A stretch of 23,421 bases of DNA. Source: an uncultured Atopobium sp. GTDB taxonomy: Bacteria; Actinomycetota; Coriobacteriia; Coriobacteriales; Atopobiaceae. Below, piece by piece: positions 14,201 through 23,220 of this stretch (position 1 is the first letter of the stretch; each line of letters opens with the position of its first letter). The notes beneath the pieces were generated by a model. That model was given only the letters and a program-made list of their open reading frames with translations, did not search any database and was not told the origin of the DNA. The position numbers and the translations under genes were made by a program. The stretch is from positions 1-23,421 of the forward strand of contig CAMXVQ010000016.1 in assembly GCA_947252455.1 (NCBI GenBank), written 5' to 3'.

Positions 14201-15190
14201 ATGGTTACAGTTTGCGTTGATGCAATGGGTGGGGACGAGCCTAGTGATGTTGTTCTTGAAGGTATTCACCAGGCGCTTGTCAGCGATCCCGAGCTTCAGG
14301 TTCTTGTTGCAGGATTACCCGAAGTTGTAGAGCCTTTTTGTGCTACGCATGCACGTACGCAGCCTTTGGTGTGCACGCAAACTATTAGTATGGAAGAACA
14401 CCCTGCTACTGCTGTTCGAACCAAGCGTGATTCCAGTATTGTATGTAGTTGCCGTGCGGTTAAAGATGGCCGCGCACAGGGATTTTTTTCTGCTGGTTCA
14501 ACGGGCGCAATTTTTACCGCAGCAACTTTGGAAATTGGTCGTATTCGTACTATTAAACGTCCAGCTATTGCCTATGCAGTTCCTGGATTAAGTGGCAAAA
14601 AAACAGTTTTTCTTGATCTTGGTGCCAATGCCGATGCACGTCCAGCTACGCTTGTGCAGTTTGCTTATATGGGTCGTGCATATGCTCGTAATATTTTGCA
14701 TGTTAAGGATCCTTCTGTGGCACTTTTGTCCAATGGTACCGAGCCAACAAAAGGCTCCGAAGCAGTTATTGCAGCTCACAAAGCGCTTGCCGAGGCAGGC
14801 CCTTGGTTTAGCGGCAATTGTGAATCCTCTGATATCTTGGCAGGCAAGGTAGATGTTGTGGTAACCGATGGTTTTACGGGTAATGTTGTTCTTAAAATGA
14901 TTGAGGGCACCGTTAAATATTTGTATACGCAGCTTAAAGGTCAAGCCGCTCAAAATATGGGATATGCGGTGGGTCTTTCTTTGGCAAAAGGTGCACTTAA
15001 ACGTATCGCGGTTGATTTATCTGGAGAAGAACAAGGTGGCGCCATGCTTTTAGGACTTAAAGCACCGGTGCTCATAGGCCATGGTTCAACTTCGGTTGCA
15101 GCCATTAAGCATGGAACACTTGCATGCGCTCATGCAATAAGAAGCAATCTTGCCAGCAAAATTGCTTCTGATCTTGTCCGTGAATCTTAA
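14201..15190 (+). CDS. plsX: Phosphate acyltransferase PlsX
   Basis: PlsX is a peripheral membrane enzyme that makes acyl-phosphate from acyl-ACP and phosphate, feeding PlsY for glycerol-3-phosphate acylation. The 329-residue protein opens MVTVCVDAMGGDEP, the family signature, and contains KRDSSIVCSCRAVKDGRA, FFSAGSTGAIFTAAT, FLDLGANADARP, LLSNGTEPTKGS and VVTDGFTGNVVLKMIEG, all typical. TTTGGAG precedes the ATG by about 7 bases. It is followed by acpP and rnc, as in many bacteria, but fabD and fabG, often found between plsX and acpP in Firmicutes, are absent. Together with FakA it gives this cell two routes to acyl-phosphate. Confidence 0.96.
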   Translation: MVTVCVDAMGGDEPSDVVLEGIHQALVSDPELQVLVAGLPEVVEPFCATHARTQPLVCTQTISMEEHPATAVRTKRDSSIVCSCRAVKDGRAQGFFSAGSTGAIFTAATLEIGRIRTIKRPAIAYAVPGLSGKKTVFLDLGANADARPATLVQFAYMGRAYARNILHVKDPSVALLSNGTEPTKGSEAVIAAHKALAEAGPWFSGNCESSDILAGKVDVVVTDGFTGNVVLKMIEGTVKYLYTQLKGQAAQNMGYAVGLSLAKGALKRIAVDLSGEEQGGAMLLGLKAPVLIGHGSTSVAAIKHGTLACAHAIRSNLASKIASDLVRES

Positions 15191-15242
15191 ATGTATATCG
15201 TGCTTTTAAGCATGTTTTTCTCGTTATTATCTATAAAATAGA

Positions 15243-15289
15243 ACGTATGTGGTTTTAAGCTTTGCTAAACTAATTTTTTTAGCATACGT
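15243..15289. promoter_or_regulatory. Nested inverted repeats upstream of acpP
   Basis: An outer pair, ACGTATG (15243-15249) and CATACGT (15283-15289), encloses an inner pair, TGCTAAA (15263-15269) and TTTAGCA (15278-15284), that contains a T-run. It lies 27 bases before the acpP start. It may be a regulatory hairpin, an attenuator or a protein-binding site; a TATAAA (15232-15237) just upstream could be a -10 element but lacks a clear -35. Confidence 0.4.
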
Positions 15290-15315
15290 ATTTTACAGGT
15301 AATAAGGAGATTTAT

Positions 15316-15552
15316 ATGGATTCATCTCAAGTTTTTGAGACGGTTACAAACATTATCAGTACCGAACTTGATGTTGATAAACAATCTTTAACTCCTCAAA
15401 CAGAATTTAAGGATTTAGGTGCAGATTCATTTGATCTTCTATCGCTTATTACAGCTTTTGAAGACGAATTTGGCTCTACACTTAATGACGATATTTTACA
15501 AAATATAAAAACTATAAACGATGCGGTAGACGCTATTGTCAACGCGCAATAG
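15316..15552 (+). CDS. acpP: Acyl carrier protein
   Basis: ACP carries growing acyl chains on a 4'-phosphopantetheine arm. The 78-residue acidic protein has the attachment motif LGADSFDLLSL with Ser38; most ACPs have DSLD where this has DSFD, a conservative variant. Helical layout and length are standard. AAGGAG sits 7 bases before the ATG. It follows plsX by 125 bases and precedes rnc by 18. With CoaD supplying the arm's precursor and PlsX using acyl-ACP, it connects the lipid genes of the cluster. Confidence 0.95.
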   Translation: MDSSQVFETVTNIISTELDVDKQSLTPQTEFKDLGADSFDLLSLITAFEDEFGSTLNDDILQNIKTINDAVDAIVNAQ

Positions 15553-15570
15553 GTACTAAAGAGGCTTTAT

Positions 15571-16272
15571 ATGTCTGTTGAAGCGCGAATTAAGCATGCG
15601 GAACAAATTATTGAATATACCTTTGAAAACAAAAAGCTCATTCAAGCTGCTATTACACATCCTTCTGCAGTAGAGGGGCTTCCTGTTTCTGCTTCGTATG
15701 AGCGCCTTGAGTTTTTAGGTGATTCAATTTTGGGAGCTATTGTTGCTACCGATATGTTCGAAAAATTTCCTGGTATGGATGAAGGTGCACTTACACGCAT
15801 GAAAATTTCGCTCGTAAGCGGAAAAACACTTTCAATGGTTGCCGAGGAATTAGGCATAGGCGAATGTATCATCTTTGGTGATTCCGAAAAAGGTACGGGC
15901 GTGCGTGGATTTACTTCCGCCTTGGAAAATGTGTATGAATCACTGGTTGGTGCTCTTTATTTAGAAGCTGGTTATGAGCCTACGGTCAAATTTATTCGCC
16001 GTACCCTTACGCCGTACATGGTGCCCGAACTAGCAAAGCATCCTATTTCGCCTAAGAGCCGTCTTCAAGAAGTTTGCCAAAAGCGTTTTCATATTGCACC
16101 AGTGTATGAGCTTGAGGACGAAACAGGACCAGCTCATGCTCCACAGTTTACCTCTGCTGTCTTTGTAGATGGTGAGTTGATGGGTAGGGGCACTGGCTCG
16201 TCCAAGAAAGAATCTCAAAGTATAGCGGCTCTGTCAGCTTTAGATAAGCTCGACGTTGATGATGAGGCATAA
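15571..16272 (+). CDS. rnc: Ribonuclease III
   Basis: RNase III cuts double-stranded RNA, including rRNA precursors. The 233-residue protein has the catalytic signature YERLEFLGDSIL with Glu44, Glu47 and Asp51, the second active-site segment ENVYESLVGALYL with Glu123, and a C-terminal dsRNA-binding domain (SPKSRLQEVCQK ... GTGSSKKESQSIAALSALDKL, about 156-230). Asp51 and Glu123, the residues most critical in Escherichia coli (D45 and E117), are kept. The residue equivalent to E. coli D114, another metal ligand, is Asn120 here. AAGAGG precedes the ATG. The gene follows acpP and is followed by a strong hairpin and then smc. Confidence 0.95.
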   Translation: MSVEARIKHAEQIIEYTFENKKLIQAAITHPSAVEGLPVSASYERLEFLGDSILGAIVATDMFEKFPGMDEGALTRMKISLVSGKTLSMVAEELGIGECIIFGDSEKGTGVRGFTSALENVYESLVGALYLEAGYEPTVKFIRRTLTPYMVPELAKHPISPKSRLQEVCQKRFHIAPVYELEDETGPAHAPQFTSAVFVDGELMGRGTGSSKKESQSIAALSALDKLDVDDEA

Positions 16273-16277
16273 CGTCT

Positions 16278-16316
16278 TTTGTGAGCTTGTCAAGCTCACA
16301 AACATATGCCTTTTTT
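16278..16316 (+). terminator. Stem-loop with delayed T-run after rnc
   Basis: TTTGTGAGCTT and AAGCTCACAAA form a perfect 11-bp stem with a three-base loop (16278-16302), beginning 6 bases after the rnc stop. A run of six T follows only after 8 further bases, so it is either a poor intrinsic terminator or an mRNA-end stabiliser. Being perfectly double-stranded next to rnc, it could also be an RNase III processing site. Confidence 0.55.
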
Positions 16317-16398
16317 AATGCGCTTTACCATTGCACGCGCACGAGCTTTAAGCGTTATGCTACATTTGAGATACTGATCGTTGTGAGAGGTGTAGCTT

Positions 16399-19300
16399 GT
16401 GTATCTTAAGTCTTTAACGCTTAAAGGATTTAAGTCCTTTGCCGATAAAACCGAGATGATTTTTGACCCTGGCTTAACCGTTGTGGTGGGCCCAAATGGA
16501 TCGGGTAAATCGAATGTATCCGATGCTATGCTGTGGGTCTTAGGTGAACAAGGCCCGCGCAATCTTCGCGCCCAAGCTATGGAAGATGTTATCTTTGCAG
16601 GTTCATCCAAGCGTGATGCCGTGAGTTTTGCCGAGGTAACGCTCGTACTTAATAATTCTGATCACACACTTCCTATTGATTTTGCCGATGTTGCTATCAC
16701 GCGCCGTATGTATCGTTCGGGCGAAAGCGAATATCTCATCAATGGTGCTGCTGCGCGGCTGCGCGATATTAATGACATTCTGCATGATTCTGGACTTGGT
16801 AAAGAAACACATTCTATTATTTCGCAAGGAAAGCTTGATGCTATTTTAGTTTCAAAGCCTCAAGATCGCCGTGATTTAATTGAAGAAGCTGCAGGTATTG
16901 CAAAGCATCGGCGGCGTAAAAAACTTGCCGAAAAAAAGCTTGAGCTTATGGCAACTCACCTTAATCGGATAAAAGACGTTAAACGTGAGATCCATAAACA
17001 GCTGCTTCCCCTCGAAAAACAAATGGGTGTTGCAAACCGTGCGCGCGAGTTAACTTCTGTGTTACAGCGTAGTAAAACGATGTGCGCAGTAGACGATTTG
17101 TTGGCGCTTAAAGCTCGTTATGAGCAGCTTTCATCCGAGTTAAAAGAGGCAAATGCATCGGTTGAACTCCTTGAATTTAGAAAACAAGAGGCTCAAAAGT
17201 CGCTGGAATCGTATAGAGTTTTGCTTGAACAGAAAGGCTTGTTTGTAGGCGATTTAAGTGAACAACGTCGCCGTCTTCATGATATTGCTGGTCGTATGGA
17301 TTCGGATATGCGCCTGCTTGAAGAGAAGGGCAAAAATATGGTGAAGCATTTAAGCGAGCTTCGCCGTAACATGAGCGCACAAGAACACACCAAGCAGGAT
17401 TTGTTAAAAGAAAAACAGGAGTTGATGGATTCTCAAGCCGAGTCTCATGGTGAGATTGAGTTTTATCTTGGCTCACTTGCCGAAAAAGAGCCTCAGCTTG
17501 CGTCAGCAAAATCTAAGCGCATGGAGTATTCTCGTACGTGCAACAACTTAAATGACCAGGTAAAGCACTCTACACGTCAGCGTGATGCCTTACAAATTTC
17601 TGTTGCTACTTTAGAAGAACGCTTAAAACGAACTCAAACCGAGCGCGCACTTTTTTCTGAACGCCTTGGTGAATTAGAAGATACTATCAAGCAAAACGAG
17701 CAAGCGCAAGCTGCTCTCGATGAAAAAATGACGTCAACAAGCGCTCAGCTTAAGGAAAAAACCGAAGAACTTTCTCAAAATCAGCATGTATTGGATGAGG
17801 CTTCTGCACAAAAAGCAGCAGCATCTACGCAAAAGGCAGAGCTTGATCGCAAACTCTTTAAGATTCGCGGCGAGCTTGTTGCTAAGACCTCACAAGTAGA
17901 GACTGCTCAACATGCTTCGCAGCGCCTAAGCTATGTAAAAAAGAAATTTTCGCCAGATATTCTAGCTACCTTTTTAGATGTGTGTCGTGTTCCAACCGAG
18001 TACGAAACGCTTGTAGAAGCCTATTTGTCTGACGTATTGTCTATGCTCATCGTCAAAGATACCAATACGGCATTGCATATGATGACCTCATGTTCTTCTC
18101 AAAAAGGACGCCTTGTTTTGTATCCAATGCCTGCGCTCACCGATACAGATGTACAAACAGCGCATGACAAGATTCGCACTACGTATGCTGCGTGTGGTAC
18201 GTCGCTTTTTGACGCTTTGGATGTTAATGCTTCGTATAAAAGCATACTTTTTGCGCTTACGGGTACCGTGTTTTTTGCCGATACCTTACAAGATGCCTAT
18301 GAGCTGCACAAAAAATATCCTGCTCTCACCTTTATTTCAAAAGATGGCTCATGCTTATACGCCGATGGACGTTGTGTTTCGCTCATTCATACTGTTTCTG
18401 TCTCAATGCTTGCTCTTAAGCGAACCATCCGTTCGTTAAACGAGCAAGAAAAAGATATCCAAACTAAGCAAGATGCATGTGCTGCCACAATCTCCTCTCT
18501 TGATGAGCGCATATCTGCACTTTCAACTGAAGTGGCAACGCTTAGACAAACAACCGCCCAGCTCAACGGCGAATCGTCCTCGCTTGCGCGCGAACGTGAA
18601 CGAATTCAAAAGAACCAGCAACTTACTCAAGAGCAGCTGAGCCGCTTTAAAACAAAACAGCAATCGTTTGAATCAGACGATAAACTCACGCGCGAAAAGC
18701 TCCAAAAGCAAACGCATGAGCTTAAAGAGGTTACTGCCCAAGTTGAGAGCTTACATGATAGATATGAGGAAAGCGTCTCTTTGCGCAATGAAACATCTCG
18801 CTTAGAAAATCGTCTTGAAAAAGAGGTGAGCGAGCTTAAACTTAAGCTTGCGCGCGCGCAGGAGCGAAAAAACCATCGAGATGCACGTAGCGCGCGTATT
18901 GATAAAGACCTTGCGCTTATTAGTCAAACCATAGGCGAGTACGAACAAAGTGCGTTTACCCTTGATCGTATGAGGTACCGCGTTGAGCCGCTGTATAATC
19001 TCTATCAACAGTTACTCGAGCTTGTTCAAGCGTGGTCGCAAAAGCTTAAAAGTTCAGCTACGCTTGCCGAGGCGGACTCTGCTTCTCTTAAGAAAACCGT
19101 TGCCGAAGCGCGCACGCGCCTTGATAAGAGCTCTTCAGAGCTTGAACACGCAAAAACGCAGGAATCCAATCTTCGTGTTGAGCAAACGCGTCTTGAGGTT
19201 GAAGTTAAACATGCACTTACGCAGATTACCGAATTTGGTTATTCGCTAGACGATGCGCTTGATTTACCTCATATTCAAGACAGAAGTTTGTGTGAGCGTC

Positions 19301-19965
19301 AGATTGCTCATATTGAAGCCGAGCTTAATACTTTAGGTCCCATTAATTCGGCTGCGCCCGAAAATTACGAAGCCACCAAAAAACGCTATGAGTATATCAG
19401 CTCACAAATTGAAGATCTTGAGTCCGCGCGTCAGTCGCTCAAAAAAATTACTCGTGCTATTGAACACAAAATGAAAGAACAATTTTTACAAACGTTTAAG
19501 CAGGTCAACCAAAACTTTGTACAAATTTTTTCCATTTTGTTCCCGGGTGGGTCAGCGCATTTGGAGCTGTGTGATCAAGATTCGATCCAAGACGCTGGTT
19601 TAGAAATTATTGCACAACCACAAGGTAAAAAAATTCGCAATATGATGCTTATGAGCGGTGGCGAAAAATCCTTGTGTGCACTTGCGCTGTTGTTTGCAGT
19701 GTATAAAACCCGTACCGTTCCATTTTATGTATTTGACGAAATTGAGGCAGCGCTTGATGACGCAAATCTTTCTAAGCTCTTACATGCTATTGACGAGCTT
19801 AAGAAAACAACGCAGCTTATTGTGATTTCTCATCAACGCAGAACAATGGAGGAAGCTGATGTGCTCTACGGTGTTTCGATGCATGCCGATGGAGTTAGCC
19901 ACGTGGTAAGCCAGCGTTTACGTGAGGCTTTGCAGACCGAGGGTATTTCGCATACTAACAAGTAA
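16399..19965 (+). CDS. smc: Chromosome segregation protein SMC
   Basis: SMC dimers, with ScpA and ScpB, extrude DNA loops and separate sister chromosomes. The 1188-residue protein has the N-terminal ATPase half with Walker A GPNGSGKSN (31-39) and the Q-loop region SIISQGKLDAILV followed by RRDLIEEAAGIAKHRRRK, a first coiled-coil arm (about 170-510), the hinge (about 515-665), a second arm to about 1000, and the C-terminal ATPase half with signature LMSGGEKS (about 1083-1090) and Walker B YVFDEIEAALDD (about 1107-1118). All ATPase motifs are intact and length is typical. The start is a GTG at 16399 with GAGAGG 8 bases upstream. ftsY follows after 12 bases. scpA and scpB are not in the window. 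Confidence 0.96.
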   Translation: MYLKSLTLKGFKSFADKTEMIFDPGLTVVVGPNGSGKSNVSDAMLWVLGEQGPRNLRAQAMEDVIFAGSSKRDAVSFAEVTLVLNNSDHTLPIDFADVAITRRMYRSGESEYLINGAAARLRDINDILHDSGLGKETHSIISQGKLDAILVSKPQDRRDLIEEAAGIAKHRRRKKLAEKKLELMATHLNRIKDVKREIHKQLLPLEKQMGVANRARELTSVLQRSKTMCAVDDLLALKARYEQLSSELKEANASVELLEFRKQEAQKSLESYRVLLEQKGLFVGDLSEQRRRLHDIAGRMDSDMRLLEEKGKNMVKHLSELRRNMSAQEHTKQDLLKEKQELMDSQAESHGEIEFYLGSLAEKEPQLASAKSKRMEYSRTCNNLNDQVKHSTRQRDALQISVATLEERLKRTQTERALFSERLGELEDTIKQNEQAQAALDEKMTSTSAQLKEKTEELSQNQHVLDEASAQKAAASTQKAELDRKLFKIRGELVAKTSQVETAQHASQRLSYVKKKFSPDILATFLDVCRVPTEYETLVEAYLSDVLSMLIVKDTNTALHMMTSCSSQKGRLVLYPMPALTDTDVQTAHDKIRTTYAACGTSLFDALDVNASYKSILFALTGTVFFADTLQDAYELHKKYPALTFISKDGSCLYADGRCVSLIHTVSVSMLALKRTIRSLNEQEKDIQTKQDACAATISSLDERISALSTEVATLRQTTAQLNGESSSLARERERIQKNQQLTQEQLSRFKTKQQSFESDDKLTREKLQKQTHELKEVTAQVESLHDRYEESVSLRNETSRLENRLEKEVSELKLKLARAQERKNHRDARSARIDKDLALISQTIGEYEQSAFTLDRMRYRVEPLYNLYQQLLELVQAWSQKLKSSATLAEADSASLKKTVAEARTRLDKSSSELEHAKTQESNLRVEQTRLEVEVKHALTQITEFGYSLDDALDLPHIQDRSLCERQIAHIEAELNTLGPINSAAPENYEATKKRYEYISSQIEDLESARQSLKKITRAIEHKMKEQFLQTFKQVNQNFVQIFSILFPGGSAHLELCDQDSIQDAGLEIIAQPQGKKIRNMMLMSGGEKSLCALALLFAVYKTRTVPFYVFDEIEAALDDANLSKLLHAIDELKKTTQLIVISHQRRTMEEADVLYGVSMHADGVSHVVSQRLREALQTEGISHTNK

Positions 19966-19977
19966 GAGGGGAATCAC

Positions 19978-20889
19978 ATGTTTAATTTTACTGAGCGATT
20001 AAAAGCAGGACTTGCTCGTTCGCGTGAAGCGTTGAGTGAAATTTTCTATATGGGCGCCTGCGTTGATGATGACTTTTGGGACGATTTGGAAGATCGTTTA
20101 GTTATGGCGGATGTGGGCGCAGAGCTTACTGCGCGCATCTGCGATGATCTTCGTGATTTAGCTGCTCAAAAGGGGTATACACAAGCTGCTCAAATTCAAC
20201 AAGCGCTGATTGATCGTCTTGCACAAGAGTTTTATACCATCGATTACGATATGTTTTCAACCTATCCTGGCTGCATTGTATTTGTAGGCATTAACGGTGC
20301 AGGTAAAACTACCACAGTTGGAAAACTTGCCTTTGTATGCAAAGAATCGGGTCATTCGTGTTTGATTGGTGGAGCTGATACTTTTAGAGCAGCTGCAATT
20401 GAGCAACTTGATGTGTGGGGTAAGCGCGCAGGTGTGCGCGTGGTAACGCGCGAACGAGGGAGCGATCCTGCTAGTATTTGTTATGATGTGCTTGAAGAAG
20501 CAGCTGCGCAATCAACCGATTTGGTTCTTATTGATACAGCAGGGAGGCTTCATACCTCAATTGACTTAATGAAAGAACTCCAAAAAGTTGTTGCAATCTC
20601 GCGCAAACGTGCCTCTATGCCCGTAAAAATTGTACTCGTGTTGGATGCAACCTGTGGTCAAAATGGACTTGTTCAGGCACAACAGTTTCATGAATCGTTG
20701 AATTTAGATGGTATTATAGTTACTAAGTTAGATGGCACTGCAAAAGGTGGCATTGCGCTGCGCATTTCTCACGATCTTAAGCTGCCTATTGTTCGTTGTG
20801 GTGTTGGCGAGCAGATTGAGGATTTGCAGACGTTTGATCCATACGAATTTTGCGCTGCTTTAGTCGGTACAAGCGAAGGGGAAAAATAG
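19978..20889 (+). CDS. ftsY: Signal recognition particle receptor FtsY
   Basis: FtsY docks SRP-bound ribosomes at the membrane; its GTPase pairs with Ffh. The 303-residue protein consists of the N domain (FTERLKAGLARSREALSEIF... and DDLEDRLVMADVG) and the G domain with GINGAGKTTTVGK (about 103-115), DTFRAAAIEQL, DTAGRLHT (about 186-193), and TKLDGTAKGG (about 248-257). It lacks the long acidic A domain found in enterobacteria and is close to the minimal NG form. No signal or membrane segment is visible. GAGGGG lies 6-7 bases before the ATG. Its TAG overlaps the ffh GTG by one base, so the two SRP GTPases are coupled, a logical pairing because they act as a heterodimer. Confidence 0.96.
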   Translation: MFNFTERLKAGLARSREALSEIFYMGACVDDDFWDDLEDRLVMADVGAELTARICDDLRDLAAQKGYTQAAQIQQALIDRLAQEFYTIDYDMFSTYPGCIVFVGINGAGKTTTVGKLAFVCKESGHSCLIGGADTFRAAAIEQLDVWGKRAGVRVVTRERGSDPASICYDVLEEAAAQSTDLVLIDTAGRLHTSIDLMKELQKVVAISRKRASMPVKIVLVLDATCGQNGLVQAQQFHESLNLDGIIVTKLDGTAKGGIALRISHDLKLPIVRCGVGEQIEDLQTFDPYEFCAALVGTSEGEK

Positions 20890-22370
20890 TGTTTAGTAAC
20901 CTTTCAGATAGATTACAAGAAACGTTTGCGCATTTGCGCGGTAAAGGCAAGTTGAGCGAGCGTGATATCAATGATGCTATGAGAGAAATACGCATGGCAT
21001 TGCTTGAGGCCGATGTTAACTATCGTGTTGTAAAAGATTTTGTTGCAACATGTAAAGAAAAATGCTTAACGGCCGATATATTGCAATCGTTGAGTGCGGC
21101 TCAAAATGTTGTTGCGGTTGTTTTGGAAGAGCTTACCGCGCTTTTAGGTACTACCGAATCAAAACTCACTTTTTCGCCTCATCGTACGCCTCATGTTATT
21201 ATGCTTTGTGGTCTTCAGGGTTCAGGTAAAACTACGGCTGCAGCAAAGCTTGCGTATTTGCTTAAAAGTCAAGGTCATGCTCCCTTACTTGCAGCATGTG
21301 ATACACATCGTCCGGCCGCAGCCGACCAATTGCAAACGCTTGGTGAAGAAATTGGTGTTCGTGTGTACAGAGGCGACGGAGCAAATGCAATACGTGTAGC
21401 TCAAGAGGCGGTTCAAGATGCAATAGACAATCTTAAAGACGTTGTTATTGTTGATACGGCTGGTCGTTTGCAAATTGACGAAGAAATGATGCAAGAAGCC
21501 ATAGATATTAAACACGCTGTTAAGCCCGAACAAATTTTGATGGTCGTAGACGCTATGGCAGGTCAAGACATTGTGAACGTTGTTCAAGAGTTTTCTAAAC
21601 GTCTTGATTTTGACGGCGTTATCATGTCTAAACTCGATGGTGATGCACGCGGCGGTGGCGCCTTATCAGTTAGAGAAGTAACTGGTAAACCCATTAAATT
21701 TGTTTCTATGGGAGAAAAACCATCATCACTTGAGGTGTTTCATCCCGATCGCATGGCAAAACGTATCTTGGGCATGGGCGATGTTGTTGGTATTATCGAA
21801 CAAGCTCAAAAGGTTGCTCAAAAGTCTGATTACGAGCAAGCTGAACGCATGCTGCGTGAGGGCTTTACCATGAATGACATGCTTGATCAAATGCATCAGA
21901 TCTCAAAAATGGGCGGCATTAAAAAGATTATTTCGTCGCTTCCTGGTGGTGATAAAGCACTGCGCCAAGCTGGAGATACCATGGGCGAAGCTCAGATCAA
22001 ACAGATCGAAGCAATTATTTATTCGATGACAAAACAAGAGAGACTGCGTCCAAAAATTATCAACGGTCAGCGTAGACGTCGTATTGCAGAAGGTAGCGGT
22101 AGAACTGTTCAAGAGGTTAACCAGCTGCTTCGTCAATGGGGCGAAATGAATAAGATGATGAGCAAAATGCGTCAACTTACCCAAGGTGGCGCAGGTGCTA
22201 AGCGTGGATTGCGTCAGATGAAAGATATGATGCGTCAGATGGGCGTCTCATCTGGTGGGGCTAATCCTTTTGGTGCGCCAGGCATGGGTGGGTCTTTGCC
22301 CAATTTAGGAAATTTTGGTGGTATGGGCTCTGCCAAGAATCCTTTTGGTAATGGCAAGTTTCCCTTTTAG
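20889..22370 (+). CDS. ffh: Signal recognition particle protein Ffh
   Basis: Ffh binds SRP RNA and signal sequences of nascent membrane proteins. With the GTG start at 20889 the protein has 493 residues: N domain MFSNLSDRLQETFAHLRGKG..., G domain with GLQGSGKTTAAAK (about 108-120), DTHRPAAADQL, DTAGRLQID (about 189-197) and SKLDGDARGGGAL, then the Met-rich M domain (about 320-450, MLDQMHQISKMGG, MNKMMSKMRQ, MKDMMRQMG). The tail is rich in Gly, Asn, Pro and Phe (NPFG repeats, about 457-493), a common flexible end. The start at 20889 is chosen over an upstream in-frame ATG at 20850 because GTG-TTT begins the conserved N domain, AAGGGG is correctly spaced, and the longer form would overlap ftsY by 40 bases. 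It is translationally coupled to ftsY. Confidence 0.96.
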   Translation: MFSNLSDRLQETFAHLRGKGKLSERDINDAMREIRMALLEADVNYRVVKDFVATCKEKCLTADILQSLSAAQNVVAVVLEELTALLGTTESKLTFSPHRTPHVIMLCGLQGSGKTTAAAKLAYLLKSQGHAPLLAACDTHRPAAADQLQTLGEEIGVRVYRGDGANAIRVAQEAVQDAIDNLKDVVIVDTAGRLQIDEEMMQEAIDIKHAVKPEQILMVVDAMAGQDIVNVVQEFSKRLDFDGVIMSKLDGDARGGGALSVREVTGKPIKFVSMGEKPSSLEVFHPDRMAKRILGMGDVVGIIEQAQKVAQKSDYEQAERMLREGFTMNDMLDQMHQISKMGGIKKIISSLPGGDKALRQAGDTMGEAQIKQIEAIIYSMTKQERLRPKIINGQRRRRIAEGSGRTVQEVNQLLRQWGEMNKMMSKMRQLTQGGAGAKRGLRQMKDMMRQMGVSSGGANPFGAPGMGGSLPNLGNFGGMGSAKNPFGNGKFPF

Positions 22371-22387
22371 AATTGCGTTTATGCACC

Positions 22388-23206
22388 ATGAATATTCAAC
22401 ACGTTACCAACCTTAACGCCAAAGAGCTTGCTCCTTATGTAAGCCTTTCAAATCGTGAGCTTAAAAACATTGCTCATCCAGGGGATTCTTTTGTCATTTG
22501 CGAATCACTTTTGGTGCTACAAACTATTTTTGAGTTGCATGTAGAGGTTGTATCTGTGCTTGTGTGGGATAAGCATCTAAGCAATCTTGAGCGCAGTATC
22601 TCACCTGAGGCTTTTGGCGATGTGCCTATATATGTTGCATCTCATGAGCTTTTGTCTAAGCTTGTGGGTTTTAATGTATGTCGTGGATATTATGCATGCG
22701 TACGCAGGCCTTCGCTTTTGTCAAGTGCTTCCGTTGATTGGCACTCTTATACGCGTATTGCTGTGGTGGAAGACTTATGCGATGTGTCAAATCTTGGTGC
22801 GCTTATACGTAATGCTTGCGCGCTTGGTATTGATGCCGTGGTGTGTTCGCCCACCTGCGCTGATCCATTTAACAGGCGTTGTGTGCGCACCTCTATGGGA
22901 ACGGTGTTTAGATTGCCGATCATACAGGCTAATTCTAACTGGCCGTATGACGTGTTTTCTTGCCTTTCAGCTGCAGATTATACGGTTTTTGGTGCCGCAT
23001 TACGCAAAGACGCTTTAAATGTGCACGATGTCGATTTTTCGCATTATAAACGTTGTGCGCTTTGTTTTGGCAACGAATCAAAAGGACTTTCAACACCTGT
23101 TATCGATGCGTGTGATCAGCTGGTTATGATACCTATGAAACATGGCGTTGATTCGCTTAACGTTGCTGCGTCATCGGCTGTTTTATTTTGGGATATGTGC
23201 TCTTAA
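22388..23206 (+). CDS. TrmH/SpoU-family RNA 2'-O-methyltransferase
   Basis: The 272-residue protein has an N-terminal substrate-binding part (NRELKNIAHPGDSFVICESLLVLQ...) and the C-terminal SPOUT knot domain with its three motifs: VEDLCDVSNLGALIRNACALG (motif 1, Asn and Arg catalytic candidates), LCFGNESKGLS (motif 2) and IPMKHGVDSLNVAASSAVLF (motif 3). These enzymes methylate ribose in tRNA or rRNA; the exact target cannot be told from sequence. I prefer the ATG at 22388 over TTG at 22373. It follows ffh by 17 bases without a strong ribosome binding site, so it may be read through from ffh, where many bacteria instead have rpsP. It converges with aroQ. Confidence 0.88.
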   Translation: MNIQHVTNLNAKELAPYVSLSNRELKNIAHPGDSFVICESLLVLQTIFELHVEVVSVLVWDKHLSNLERSISPEAFGDVPIYVASHELLSKLVGFNVCRGYYACVRRPSLLSSASVDWHSYTRIAVVEDLCDVSNLGALIRNACALGIDAVVCSPTCADPFNRRCVRTSMGTVFRLPIIQANSNWPYDVFSCLSAADYTVFGAALRKDALNVHDVDFSHYKRCALCFGNESKGLSTPVIDACDQLVMIPMKHGVDSLNVAASSAVLFWDMCS

Positions 23207-23220
23207 ACGTACGATTTTAG

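Noticed and set aside
14588..14953. Minus-strand open frame inside plsX
   Set aside because: It is a shadow of the plsX coding strand with no recognisable features.
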